A DNA stretch of 64,000 bases from Cryptomeria japonica (lineage: Eukaryota > Streptophyta > Pinopsida > Cupressales > Cupressaceae): contig NC_081414.1 in NCBI RefSeq assembly GCF_030272615.1, positions 308,491,164 to 308,555,163 on the forward strand. Reading direction: 5' to 3'. The notes below the pieces were generated by a model. That model ran no database searches. It saw only the letters and a list, made by a program, of their open reading frames with translations, and was not told where the DNA came from. Below, in pieces: positions 48,328 to 60,660 of the stretch. A program made the translations under genes and the position numbers. Each line of letters opens with the position of its first letter. Within the stretch, counting starts at the first letter, position 1.

Positions 48328-48345
48328 TTTTGCCCCTCTTTGAAA
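48328..48345 (-). promoter_or_regulatory. Polypurine tract, TAT2
   Basis: The minus strand reads AAAGAGGGGCAAAA before the LTR start, identical in core to TAT1. Confidence 0.82.
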
Positions 48346-49529
48346 TGATGTTGAGATAACATTGTTTCAAAGACTAAATCAAGTCTCGATATTGCCTTTG
48401 ACGAAGATGAAAATCCTAATTGTGTGCCCCCTCAGGAGATTGATCGTGAAATTGTTGGAAATTTTGATTGAGCAATTGATCTCACGATAAGTTGATTGAA
48501 AAGATTTGATTAAAAATAGGCCCCTCATTTAAATTTGGTTTTGAAAAATAAATAAAACTGCCCCACTTGTGAAAAATTAATTATTCCTTCAAAAATAAAA
48601 AAGGTAATAATAAAATTAACCTTGGTCAATTTACCTTCATTTGCAATTTGTCAGCTTTTGGAGAAAAAAGATTTTGGAGTTCTGAGCTAGCAAGATGGTG
48701 ATCCAGTAAAGAGCCATAGATTCGAATGTGTCCATTGATACCAAAGACCTGTTGTGTATGACACACTGATGAGTGACCTATCTTGAACTTAGTTTTGAAT
48801 TTTATGTACAAGTTTTCGAATTTTTCACATGTTTTAGGGTAGTTTGAAAATTTTCCAATTTTCACATTTTTGTTTTCTCGCATTTGTTTGGTAGTTTAGC
48901 ACATGTATGAATTGAGTTATCACTTCTATTGATTTAGTGCATGTACCCTTGATGTTCATGCCTTTGTCATAGATGTTAGTGCTTTTGTAGGGTTAGCGCC
49001 TGTGTCTAGTAAGTTATCACATTTGATTTGTAGGTTAGCACATTTGTCTGAAGTTGCACTTTTGTATTATGTGTTCACACAAATGCTTTATGAGTTAGCG
49101 CAAATGTTTGTTTTAGTGCATGTGTCGATTAGGTTAGCGCTTTAGTTTAGGAAGACAACGCTTTGATTGAAAATTAAGCTTTTTGATGTTGACAATGTTG
49201 AAATTCAATAAGATGAAATTGATTAGATGTCTTGATGTATGAATTTGATAGATTGATAGATAATTAATGATGATTGATCAATGATTTGATTGATAGTTGT
49301 TTTGATTGATAAGATAGCTATTTGTTTGTTGATTGATGAGTTGAGAGAAGCTCAAAGAGACCAATTTAGTCTCTTGATAAAGAGCTTGATTTGTTGATCA
49401 TTTGATCGATAACATGATTTGCTTGATAGATAAGATTTGATTGAAATGGTTGATTTGATAGGATAAAATAGATGATTGATAGACAACTTGTTTGATTAAA
49501 CTTTAGAAACTAGATGTTCTCTAGTGTCG

Positions 49530-51560
49530 AGAAAAATTCTTGGCTATGCGCCATTTGGTTCAGGAGTTGTCTCAGGATGAGATTAGACATATTGATGCCT
49601 ATGGTTTATGTCACCTCTTATACATGCCAGATATCATGCATAATAGGGGTTTGTTGATTGCATTAGCTGAGAGATGGCATAGCGAGCACAACACGTTTCA
49701 CCTACCCACTAGTGAGATTAGTGTGATGCTTAAGGATGTATACAGGATCCTTCACATCCCTATTACTAGCGAGCTCGTCTAGTAAGACTATCAGGATCTT
49801 GGTGGGCTTGAGGCATGCAGAGTAGTGTTCGAAGATCAGAGAATTGATGATGGAGAGATTCAATGGGAGGACACGATCATGCACTATGAGACTCTCCCAG
49901 TGATACTTGCAGGCTTGATTGGTAGATTCATCTATCCTGATAGGAGATCGTGAGGATTTGTTGTTGGATGGGGAGGCATTTTGTAGAGCATGATGCAACA
50001 TCATACTCATTATGCATGGGGTGTTTGCATGTTGGCACATATTTATCATGATTTACATCAAGTTGTTTATGATGGCGGGGCGAGTCTGTCGACTGGATGT
50101 ACACTTCTTCAGGTCTGGTGTTGGGAGCACATTGATGTTACTCAACCAGTGCATGACAAAGTTCATAGTGATGGTCATCCTTTTGTCTATTTGTACAAAG
50201 GTATCATTACTCAGCCTAAGTTGGGTAAGCTCAAGTTTTGGAGATGGGTACTGGATTCCATGGATATGGTCATTTGGAGGCCTTATATTCATTGTGAGCC
50301 TTGATTGGAGGACACTTGTATTTTTTCATTGATTTTGCAGAGTAGGTATCTTATCGGCCGCACTCCTTTTATTATTGAGAGGCAGTTATTTGGTCACATT
50401 TTGAGATAGTTTGGTATCATTCAACACATGTCTTCTGGTGTTGCGATGTATGCACGTCGATACAAGGACAAATGAGATTGGGGTCCTTCATTATCATTTG
50501 ATATAGCATAGACAGAGTTTTTGGTTGTTCCCATTGTTGGTTACGATTTGAGACCACACATTTTGGATGTCGCGATCACAACAGATTATGCATAGTACCT
50601 TCTTGCGCACCCATTTCTTCACATCACTAATCCAGTAAAACCTCCTCCCAGCTCAGGAGATGAGGAGTCAGATTTAGATGATCATGTTGTTAGGCAACGA
50701 AGATGAAGGTGAGAGCTTAGAGCTATGTGAGAGGCTGAAGGAGATGAGGGGGATTATGGGGATGACCGAGGAGGGAAGAGAGTACAAAGAGGAGGTAGGG
50801 CTAGAGTCTAAGGAGGACCTTTTGGACAGGTTGGTAGGGTAGGGAGGCCACTTCCTATGGTAGGGAGAGATGTAGGATAGATTGGGAGGGATGAAACAAG
50901 GGGATTACCTTCTCCTTGATTAGGAAGAGGTGGTGGATTGGACAAAGGTTGGGGGAGGGGGATTTATTTTGGGAAGATCCATTCAGATCCTAGGGTGATA
51001 GAAGCATAGGGAGGTTGGGATGAGGGTGAGGAGGACTCAGAGGATCATGTACCTCTCATTCGTTGGTAGATTATGAGATCCACTCAAGTTCAGAGTCCAG
51101 CAGGTGGAGAGGGTGGAGAGATGGGTGGGGATGAGGCCATGCAGGATATATCCTAGCAGGATGTGACATAGCAAGAGACCATGGATGACCTTAGAGAACA
51201 TATTGATTAGCTCAGAGAATAGGTATAGGCACTCACTGTTGAGAGGAATAGAGATGTGAGGAGATATCAAGATGCACAAACTACACTTGATCACATACAT
51301 GGGATTGGATCTAGCACACTCTCAACTACCACTATTAGGGCATTAGTCTGGGGTGGGAAGGAGACAGTGCATTGGTGATGATTATATGAGGATCTTGTCT
51401 CAGAGAGCCAGAGAGCAGGTAGCTATGCAACTATTGTCAAAATGGATACCAACAGTGGTGGGGTTATGGGGCCTCCTCAAAGGGATCAAGGAGTAGGGCC
51501 AACTGGAGGATCTTATCATCCACATCCATAAAGATGGATAGAGTCAGGCGTGAGTGGTAC
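49530..51560 (+). pseudogene. PMD-like (plant mobile domain) gene, antisense to TAT2 pol
   Basis: Frames 49540-49782 and 49990-50304 with readable pieces to about 51380. The N-terminal part reads LLIALAERWHSEHNTFHLPTSEISVMLKDVYRILHIPITSELV, the opening of the plant mobile domain (aminotransferase-like domain of the MAIN/MAIL type) found in host genes and captured by transposons. It continues with GGLEACRVVFEDQRIDDGEI, WGVCMLAHIYHDLHQVVYDGG, LLQVWCWEHIDV and a low-complexity Gly/Asp/Arg-rich tail (50660-51060), then a short coiled coil (DDLREHID*LRE, 51185-51290). About 20 stops, mostly TAG. It is on the strand opposite to gag-pol, between polypurine tract and integrase. It is probably an extra ORF of this Tat copy; TAT1 lacks it. 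Confidence 0.7.
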
Positions 51561-51589
51561 AGGGCATCCTTGAGACTTGATTTTATATC

Positions 51590-52640
51590 ATGAGACATTG
51601 TATTTTATTGCTTTATTTCTTTGATATCATTGTATACTTGGACTTTTTATTGTTTATGATGGTATTCAGACATGGACTCTATATGATTCTTATGATTCAT
51701 GATTGATTATACATGTTACTATGATGATGATGACCTATATGACATATATGTACTTATTTCATGGATGATGCTATGATGATGTTCCTTTCCTCTATGTGTT
51801 ATGATGATCTATATGCCTTGATGATCTTGATGATATAATGATGTGATGATGTTTATGATTTACTTGATCTATATGATGATGAAAATGATTCTATCTATGA
51901 CTTGTATGATCTATATGAAGATGATATGGTTTCCATGATGCAATTATTTAAATGATGAAATGCAATGTTTGATATGAAAATGCTTGTAATGATTATGTAT
52001 GCAATGGATGTTTATTTCTATTCCTTGATGTATATGCATATGATGCTGAAATGTTGAAATGATACTAATGAAATGCATTTGATTTTGATGATTTTGAATG
52101 CAATATGATGGTTACGGATGTAAATGTAAATTCTTATGATGATTTGATAATGAGATATGAATAATGATGATGTAATAAACATGGTTAATGAATCTAAATG
52201 CACAAATGAAATTAAATGAACCTAATGGATAAATGATTCTAAAGAAACTAATGATAACTAGATACGAAGATGATAATGATAAATTAATCTAATACAACTA
52301 CTAATGATATGATTAATGAAAATGACACTAATGCAATTAAAAATGAAATTAAATTGAATGCAACTAATAAATGGTGATGATGAATGATATGTAAACCTAA
52401 TAATTTGAAAATATGAAATGAACCTAAATAATTAAATGCAACCTAATGCACCTTAACATGATCAATGCAAATTGTTTTTGTTTGTCCAAATATACTCAAT
52501 CTTTATTTCGATCATTGATCTCGAATTAAATGCTTATAATGCATCTAACAATGAATGCTTATAGTGCAACTAACAATGAACTAACTTAAATGATACCATC
52601 ATTCCTCACATGTTTTCTTGTAACAATGCTTTATTTCATC
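51590..52640 (+). repeat. ATG/GAT-rich low-complexity region of TAT2
   Basis: Long run of ATGATGAT and GATCTATATGATGATG words grading into AATGAAATTAAATG words. No ORF with a recognisable domain. 52640-53530 is ordinary AT-rich sequence with no gene seen. Confidence 0.7.
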
Positions 52641-53530
52641 ATTGAGCTTTTAAATTTTTGGGAAAATACAAGCAAATTGACATAATGATTCAAGTTGACT
52701 TGAGTACTTCTTACATGGATTTTGATATAGAAAGTTAATACAAGCAACTTGATATGATGAATCAAGTTGACCTGAGTATTTCTTGCAGAACAGACAAAGA
52801 TTATCCCTTTTCATGCATGACTCAGAACGTCCTCCATGATCTTTTTCCAATCATATACTTAGACAAGTACATACCTTACTAAGAGATAAACCACATACAA
52901 CAAACAAAGAAAATAATTATGCCTCATCATAGCTCATCTAGTGACATAATTGAGTTACATAGGGCACATGATTTGCAAAAATCAAGATATAAACATTGAA
53001 TCATGTATGCCATACATATGTTCTCATGGTCATTAACTGGTATAATAATCTTGATGAATGATCATTGATATTCCTTCATTTCTTGTTGGTTGAATCTTTG
53101 CATTCTAAATTTCACGATCTAGTTATTACAAATGTCTTGATCTTTGTTACCTTGTTGTTTGTTATCTATCTCAAAACCCTAGGTATTTTTGGGTTTTCTA
53201 AGTTTTTGAATGTTTTTGGATTTTTTGAAGCTTTTAAAGATGCCCTTAGCAAAAGGTTTTAGGATTTTACACCCAATGGAAATAAAATTTATCATGGATG
53301 ATCGAAACCATGGTGAGATACAATGCAGATATGATTGATTTTGATAAAATCCAAGATAGTGACTATGCTAAGTATGTCAAAGATTGATAACTATTGATAA
53401 GCTGCATATTTCGTGCTAATGGTTCAAAGAAATGGATGCGGAAGATGAAATGGATATTCGAGGATAGATGGATGCAATAGGATGGATAGATGGGAAAAGA
53501 GATCTCATAGATGGAGGAACCCATTTTCAG

Positions 53531-53560
53531 ATAGCGCTTGTTTACCAGGTTTTCACCATC
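53531..53560 (-). other. Conserved non-coding block downstream of Tat pol (TAT2 copy)
   Basis: Reverse complement of the 34987-35017 block: GTGAAAACC then (C/T)AAACAA and GCGCT, followed on the pol side by the T-rich (A-rich in sense) run 53570-53690. Confidence 0.6.
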
Positions 53561-53829
53561 TAAATTTATTGCATTTTTTTCATATTTAATTTTTTTAAAA
53601 TTCTTTTTAGGGATTTTTGCTACTTTTCTCATTTTTAGGCTTTTTCTGATTTTTCACTGTTTTTTGGTATTTTGTACTGATACTTTGAAGCATAGAATTT
53701 CTTCAGATGCATAGTATTGATAGGATCATCGAATCAATCACCTTATGGTGTAGATAATCTATATGCTCATGAACCATATGTTGCTACCACGACAAAGGGA
53801 CCCAACCGGTTTGGCTCAAATTTACCTTT

Positions 53830-54890
53830 CTTTTCTCTATCTTGCTAATTGCGTGGATTTTCCCTTAGAACTAGATCTCCAATCTGAAAAATTATTGTCT
53901 TAACTTTATGGTTGTAACTTCTCACCATCCTTTGTTGGTATGCTTTTAAATGATCTGAATCATTTTGGCGACGTTCCTGAATCAACTCAAGTTCTTGAAG
54001 TCTAGAGACTCGTTGTTCTTCCTCTAGGATAATACCTTTCAAGGATACTCATAGAGAAGGTATCTCTACTTCTACTAGTAATATGGCTTCTGATCCATAG
54101 ACTAGACAATATGGAGTTTCCCCCATTGGTGTGCGAATTTACTGGTTCAGTATGCCCATAGAGCAAGATTTAGCTGAATATACCAGTCTTTACCAACTTC
54201 ATTGACTGCCTTCTTCAGGATCTTTAGGGTTGTTTTATTTGATGCCTCATCTTGACCATTTCCCTATAGATAATATGGTGTAGAAAACCTATGTTGGATA
54301 TGGAATCGCTCACATAGTTCCTCCACGTCTTAGTTCTTAAATGACCTCCCATTATCAGTGATGATGATCATACTCCATAGCGACAGATTATGTAGTTCAA
54401 GATAAATGATGATATGTGTTTTCTTGTCACTTTTGTCAAAGGCACTGCTTCAATCCATTTAGTGAAATACTCAATAGTAGTCAAAATGAACTTATGTCCA
54501 TTAGAAGATGAAGGATTAATCTTACCCACTAGATCAAGACCCTATTGAGAGAATGGCCATGATCCTACCATATGATGTAGTTCTTATGCTGGTGTGTGGA
54601 TGAGGTTCACATGGATCTAACATTGTTTTCATTTTTTGGCATATGTAAATGAATCTCTCTCCATAGTAGGCCAATAGTAACCCAATCGAATAAGTTTCTT
54701 CACCAATATTAAACAACTTGAATGCGTGCCACAATACCTTCATGGACTTTGTTGAGAACTTTCTCAGATTCCTCTTATTCGAGACATCTCAGTAGAGTGC
54801 TATCTAGACCTTGTCTATATAAGGTATCAACAATAATAGTATAGCAGGATGACTGATGAAAAAATTTTCTTTTCTGATTGTAGGATAGGT
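53830..54890 (-). pseudogene. TAT2 integrase
   Basis: Pieces include RQGLDSTLLRC and VHEGI near 54720-54830 (zinc region), DHGHSLNRVLI and a decayed core. Frame 54042-53845 reads EEEQRVSRLQELELIQERRQNDSDHLKAYQQRMVRSYNHKVKTIIFQIGDLVLRENPRN, the C-terminal region that matches TAT1 at 34480-34630. Many stops. Confidence 0.75.
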
Positions 54891-54939
54891 CAGGGGGAAG
54901 GATATTCTCCTTTAGGTATCGATAATTTTGGCTATATAA

Positions 54940-55421
54940 CGATTGATCAGTTTTGGATATGTGGAAAATAATGTGGGTATTCTAGGATTCAATAGTAGGA
55001 TGCAAGATATCTTCCACCAGGAATTCATAACATTGTTGATTCTCTTGGTTATGCAAAAGAGATGCTATTGTAGCCATTCCATCTATCGCTTTGTTCTCAT
55101 TTCTTGGGATCTGAGTGAATGGCATTTCTTCAAAGTGTTCTTTAAAATCTTCAACCAGTTGTTTATAGGGCATCAACTTGCCATCCTTGGTTTGATAATC
55201 ATCATTTATTTGGTTGATTATGAGTTGTGAATCTCCATAAACATGAAATTCCTTGATGTTCCATTCAATGGCCATTTTGATCCCAATGACCAATGCCTCA
55301 TACTCTGCAATGTTGTTTGTGCATGGGAATCACAATCTATATGATTTTGGAATTGTGTGACCTTGAGGTGTTATGAACAACATTCCAACACATGATCCAT
55401 GTTGTGTATAGGATCCATCAA
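54940..55421 (-). pseudogene. TAT2 second (archaeal-type) RNase H domain
   Basis: Frame 55293-54982 reads VIGIKMAIEWNIKEFHVYGDSQLIINQINDDYQTKDGKLMPYKQLVEDF and FTQIPRNENKAIDGMATIASL. Upstream the strand reads YFDGSYTQHGSCVGM up to the element III target site. The four catalytic positions (Asp in FDGS, Glu in the EYEAL block, Asp in GDSQL, Asp near the end) are largely recognisable. Element III is inserted at the start of YFDGS. Confidence 0.8.
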
Positions 55422-55426
55422 AGTAT

Positions 55427-56572
55427 TGTTGGCATTTTGATGATGTTTTGATTGTCATTGATGGACACACACTTTCTTGATGTATGATTTATGCTCAATC
55501 GGTAATTGCTCCAACCGGTATTGTGTATTATTGAATGTATAGTCTTTAGACTATCGATATTTTGTAGAAGATGTTTACCAGTCACAGATTGATTGAAGAT
55601 CTCAATCGGTATGAAGATCCCAAGTGGTACAAAGGAACCAAGCAGTAGTTAGCTTTTGATCAGAACACTACGATCTACCAGTCTTTGTTTTGAAAATCGC
55701 TAATCAGTATATTGTATTAACCGGTATTACTCTGTGATGAGTTACCAACCGGTATTACTGTAATGTGTGATGAGTTATCATCCACAGACACTTTGGCGGT
55801 GATTTTGTGTCGTGTTACCAAATGTGTCTAGATGCACTGAACTTAGGAACTTGTAGTCTAATCCTATTGGACCAACATGAAATTAGTTTCCTTTATAAGG
55901 ACATCATGTCTAGGGTTTGCATGTGAGATGTGTGATGTATGAGACATAGAAGAGAAAAGGTTATGTGCGATCATTGTAGAAGATTAGGTCTATGTGAAGA
56001 GATAGAGTGTGAAGATATTGAAGACTGAAGTAATGTTGAAATGCATTAACAATGAGCTATCAAGGATCTAATTAAGCATACTATGCTATTGTCTAGATCA
56101 TTTACTTGTTGATTACTAATATCTTCGACAAGTCTGAAACCCTTAACCGGGTAGGCCCAGCAAAGCCTTTGTAAATCCTCTAACAAGGTGGTTCACAACT
56201 GTGGATCTGAAATCCTTTAACAAGGTAGTCTTTAATAGGACTTATCTCCTAACAGAGATCTAAATTCCTAACAGGATCTATTTTGGTGAAGAACATTGTA
56301 TGACCTTAATCGATTTGGTTTCTATTCTGCAGATAGTTACTTGTGAGTTTTTGCTCACCGTGGTTTTTCCCATTTGGGTTTCCATGTCAAATATATTGTG
56401 TTATGGTGATTGTGCTCTTATGGGTGAATGCTTTGTTTTCTATTTGGTTTGCATTTATCTTAACTGGTTTATTAGTGAATCTTCTATACCGGTTATCTAC
56501 TAAATTGTTTAAAGGATTGTTTACAATACTTTTTGGTATACTAATTCACCCCCCCCCTCTTAGTATTCATTA
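55427..56572 (+). repeat. 5' LTR of element III
   Basis: 1146 bp, TGTTGGCATTTTGATG to AGTATTCATTA. Near the end ATTCA is followed by C9 and TCTTAGT. It contains about three copies of an 18-bp repeat (55594-55648), against five in the 3' copy. Confidence 0.92.
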
Positions 56573-56574
56573 GT

Positions 56575-56587
56575 TGGTATTAGAGCC
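56575..56587 (+). promoter_or_regulatory. Primer-binding site, element III
   Basis: TGGTATTAGAGCC two bases after the LTR: the tRNA-Met complement with one C-to-T change. Confidence 0.88.
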
Positions 56588-56610
56588 AACCTTTCTATAA
56601 GACTAACCAC

Positions 56611-57845
56611 TTGGAAGGAGATATGGGGGAATACAGTGTGAGGGAACTTACTCATCGTCTCACTCAGACTGAGAGAGCCTATGATGAACTCAAAGTCAAG
56701 TATAAAGCCTCTTTGGCCAAAAGAAGAGAGCATGCTGAAAAAATGATGGAACTTACTAAAAATAGCTCCTCTAGTGAAGCAGACATGGATGCCCTAGTTG
56801 AAGAAGTTGAAAACTAAATGAATCTAAAGCCAATCTAAGAAAAGAGTTGGAAGGATTGACTATTATAATGTGTCAAGAGCTTGAGAATAGAAGGAAAGCT
56901 GAAGATCTGGTAAAAGACAAAGATCATGAGATCTCCAAGCTGAAGCAAGAAATCAGTTCCCTTACCGCTCATTTTCGAGAGAGTAAAGTGGAAAAAGAAG
57001 AAATGCCAGGTGAACTAAACATGGCTATTTCTGAGAATGCGACCTTGATGGAATCTAATGCTGCTATTTCCAAGGAACTTAATGAGTCAAAGGAGATACT
57101 TGCCAAATTCAATCAGAGTATTGCTAAGCTAGAGCAAAAGTTGGAATCGGCAAAACCAGTAAAGAATACCACTGGACTTGGTTTCTCTAGATATGAGGAA
57201 GGTGAAACCTATGGAACAAAAGCTGAAGCATCAAAGAAGCAATTGACATCCAAGGATAAAGGTAAGCAAAAATTTAAACGTGTTTGCTTTAATTGTCTCA
57301 AAGAAGAAAATACTGCCAATGTATGTAGAAGCAAGGCTTATAACAATTTTCCTTATTTTCAAAACAATATGCCTAGATCCAATAGATTTAATGGAATTTG
57401 TTATGCATACAACAAGTTTGTGTGTAGAGTATTTGAGTGCAGGTTAGTTTTGCACAACACTGGGAGATATCCTCCAAGGACTCAAGGAGTTATCTCAGAA
57501 CCTTCTGTGAACGGGAATCCCAACTAGTACAATACCTATGACCATCGGTCAGGTGGTTATCAAGTGGCAACTAGTTGGAGAGCAACTTGTTTGATTTGTC
57601 ATGGTAGCGGTCACACTACTGCAACATGCAGAAGGAAGAATGAAAGTATGAATAATGGACCATGGAGAACACCTGGAATGGTATGCTATCATTGCAACAA
57701 ACTGGGACACACTACCAGAACTTGCAGACTGAGAAAGAACCTACCGGATGATATACCGATCACTCCAGAAGGGAAGATTGATGTTGAAACCATTCAAATG
57801 AAAATGAATAAAACCTGGAAAAAGCAATCAGAAGAAGAGCCATAG
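56611..57845 (+). CDS. Gag-like coiled-coil protein with CCHC zinc knuckles, element III (broken)
   Basis: Frames 56611-56817, 56847-57527 and 57564-57845. The N-terminal two thirds are coiled coil (LTQTERAYDELKVKYKASLAKRR; ELENRRKAEDLVKDKDHEISKLKQEIS). Then come a Lys-rich stretch (KKQLTSKDKGKQKFKR) and four zinc-knuckle-like units. CFNCLKEENTANVC (His lost) and CYAYNKFVCRVFEC (degenerate) come first, then CLICHGSGHTTATC and CYHCNKLGHTTRTC, both perfect CX2CX4HX4C. The start at 56624 region is 24 bases after the primer site (MGEYSVRELTHRL). It probably packages the element RNA. Stops at 56815 and 57525 break it. Confidence 0.75.
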
Positions 57846-58330
57846 AATGAACCTGTTTCTGCACCTAGTGTGGAAGTCTTTGAACCAACAAAATAAACTT
57901 TAGAAAAGCTTAGGGGGAACATATTGGTAAAATATTTTGAACCCTCGGTTTATATTAGTAAAGACCTTAGCTGGTATATGTTACTTGTCAATCGACAGAA
58001 GATTTGAAGTGGTAAAAGGAAAAATTAAGGTTTGTGCGCTAGCAGTGATGCTTTTATTATGGTAGGTGAGAATTTGTTTAAAAGGAGTTTTCATTGTCAT
58101 TTTCACTTATCTATTTTCAAAAGAAGAATTTTCAAGAGCAAAGCAACCAGAGCGATTTGTCTAGCAGTTGATGAAATCTTGTGCGAATTCTTGCAATCAT
58201 CTTCAAGCAATTAGTGAAGAACTCTAAGCGATGAACTTGCAACCAAAGTGGTTCTTTGTGTGTGACATTGGAAAACCTAAATTCTAGTTTGTGAAGGTAT
58301 TTTCAGAAATTATTTCTTATCATTTGATCA

Positions 58331-60230
58331 TGGTTTCTGCATCGCACTCTAGTTCTAGTGCACCTGAAGATTCAGCGAATTTCTTCAAAAGAAAATGAAA
58401 TCTAATGCCCTATCTCAAATACTCGTCGAAGTTATTATTGAGGGAGATATTTCAAGGTATATAGACTGTAAATTGGAAGACCTAGGATCCCTAGTGATTC
58501 ATTCCCAGCTAAGTTTGTTCTATGGGGATGACAAGAAGATCAAACCTGAGTATAGTGTCCTTGAGAAGATGAAACTGCACAATGCGATATATTTTCTGGA
58601 AGAGTTCACAGAAGAACATATTCACATCATCTTTAGCAAAGTGCATGGTGACAAAATGTATCTCGAGCGGACCCACGACATAACACCGGAAGCAATTTAT
58701 GCCGTCACAGGTTTTTGCAATATTGGAGAGGTACCAACTCTACGGAAGGTCACCAAAACTGAAATGACAAAGCTCACTAGTTCTATGAGTGACCAACGAG
58801 CGATGACCGTCAACACCATCTTTGATGATCTGGTAAAATATGCTTGCATGCTGATTGGTTACCAGATGTTTTATGCTAGCAGAATGAACTCTATCCCTGC
58901 TGTTGTGGTGAATGCCACTTACAGAATGATCAAGGAAGACACTACATTTGACTTATGTACCTATCTACAAAAGTAATTCTTGTTGAATCTGAAGTCCATC
59001 AAATAGGACAATTCTCTAAGGTTCAGGTTTGGCCAACTTCTGGTCAGCTTATTCTTTTATTTTCAAGGTTATTTCCCTAGAGTAGGTTATGTGTAATGGT
59101 CTACTGACCTACCGGTCTCCAGACAAATTAAGGAAAGTCTACAAGTAGTGGGAACTACATATCCTAAGGTTCTGAATAAATATTTTGATGAATTCAAGCA
59201 GAAAATGAGCTAGAGAATGAGGATATCTGATGATATTGTGAAGAAGTATGAAGATGACATCTACTTCACAATAAGCATAGATGACTGCATAATGGAAGTG
59301 GTGGAACTGAGAAAGGAAGTAGTTGGCCTGATGGGGTATGAAGTGATGAATGACATGTTTATCGGGTATGCCTCTACCTTACTTGCCTCTCCACTAGACA
59401 CAAAGAAAAAGAGAACCAGTGCCTACGTGGAAAGGGTCACATCAATTGAAGAACCAAAATAGAAAAAGGGCAAAGCAGTGCCATCAGTATCTGCACCGGT
59501 TACCTCTGTTAGTCCGAAAGTGACCAAGCGGTCACTAGCTAAGAAGAAACCTGAGATTATTCCAGCAAAGGTATTTGAGAGGAAGCAGAAATCCAAGACC
59601 CACTCACCTAAGTCAAAGGACACTGAACCGAAGATCCAAACAAAGAAGACAAGGCAATCAAGCAAGAAGGTGAATTCTACTGGTAATGTACCTGCAACTT
59701 CAACACTGATAAATATAGACATCTCCTCTTATAAACCAATGACACATTGTCAAAGGACAATTAAGAATATTAGGAGAAAAGTGCTTGATGATTTAAAAGA
59801 GTGTTTTGATGATTTTAATGATAATGAGAAAGAAGAGGTAGAACAGGAAGTCATTAAATACTTGTGTATTAATGATTGGTCACCATCTGAGATTAGATTG
59901 GTTACAACAGATTCTTTGTATAATTTTTTAGATAACAAATGACGCATTGCCATTGAAAGAGAATAGGAGATCAGGGAGAAAAAATTTGTACAATATTTTC
60001 TTGATGCTTCAAATTCTAAATTATTTGAAATAATGGATAAGAACAAAGGCATCTTCTTCATGAGAAGGAGAAGACTCAGGCTACTAGAAGGTAAAGCTTC
60101 TGAAGTGGAAAAGGATGCTCACATACATGTGAAAGTTGCTGTCAATATGCACTGAGTATTTGAAGCTGCTAAGTAGGCTGACCAAGCACTGGACCTATCC
60201 TCAGACAAACCGAATGAGGTGTTTGATAGT
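58331..60230 (+). CDS. Second protein of element III, N-terminal and middle part, unknown family (broken)
   Basis: A start at 58331 (MVSASHSSSSAPEDSANF) is followed by a one-base shift into 58395-58976. That frame reads VEVIIEGDISRYIDCKLEDLGSLVIHSQLSLFYGDD...YFLEEFTEEHIHIIFSKVHGDKMYLERTHDITPEAIYAVTGFCNIGEVP...NTIFDDLVKYACMLIGYQMFYASRMNSIPAVVVNATYRMI. It continues in 59217-59462 and 59478-59942 with a basic Ser/Thr/Lys/Pro linker and a helical block (TIKNIRRKVLDDLKECFDDFN...LCINDWSPSEIRLVT). It resembles the type of large accessory protein carried by other plant LARDs and putative plant transposon proteins, but I cannot assign a family. No enzymatic motif is seen. Confidence 0.55.
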
Positions 60231-60660
60231 CAAGGTGAAAGAGTGATAGAACAAATTAATCCTATTGATGTTGATGCATTTGATAGTGAGGATGTCACTC
60301 TAGACAAAGAGAAAGAGAAATAGGACAAGGAAAAAGTTGAAAAAGAGAAATAGGAAAAAGAGAAACAGGACAAAGAGAAAGAGGAAAAAGCAAGGCAAGA
60401 AGAAATCGAGAGGAAAGAGTCAAAGAAGTAGAAAGAGGAAGAAAAGAAGAAAGAGGAAGAGAAGAAGAGAAAAGAAGAAGAAAAAAGGAAGGAAGAAGAA
60501 AGGAAGAAGGAGGAAGAGAAGAAAAAGTAGGAAGAGGACAAGAAGAAGGAAGAACTGAAGAAAAATAAGAAGAGGAGAAAAAGAAGAAAGAAGAGGATAT
60601 GAAAAGAGTAGAAGAGGAGAAGGAAGCAGAGAAGAACAAAAAGTGGAGATCAAAACAAAA
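60231..60660 (+). CDS. Lys/Glu-rich charged segment of the second protein, element III
   Basis: A frame made almost only of K, E, R, Q and D (EKEKQDKEKEEKARQEEIERKE, EEEKKRKEEEKRKEEERKKEEE) forms a long single alpha-helix or coiled coil. TAG stops fall at positions where neighbouring copies of the same short repeat have CAG (AAACAGGACAAAG against AAATAGGACAAGG). Opposite-strand Ser/Phe-rich ORFs here are shadows. Confidence 0.65.

Noticed and set aside
51590-52640. CRISPR-like or satellite array in the ATGATG-rich stretch
   Set aside because: No constant repeat with spacers and no fixed period; it is low-complexity drift inside a plant retroelement.
56300-56573. Two hydrophobic ORFs that look like membrane proteins, repeated at 62741-63113
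   Set aside because: They lie in the two LTRs of element III and repeat because the LTRs do; no independent support for coding.
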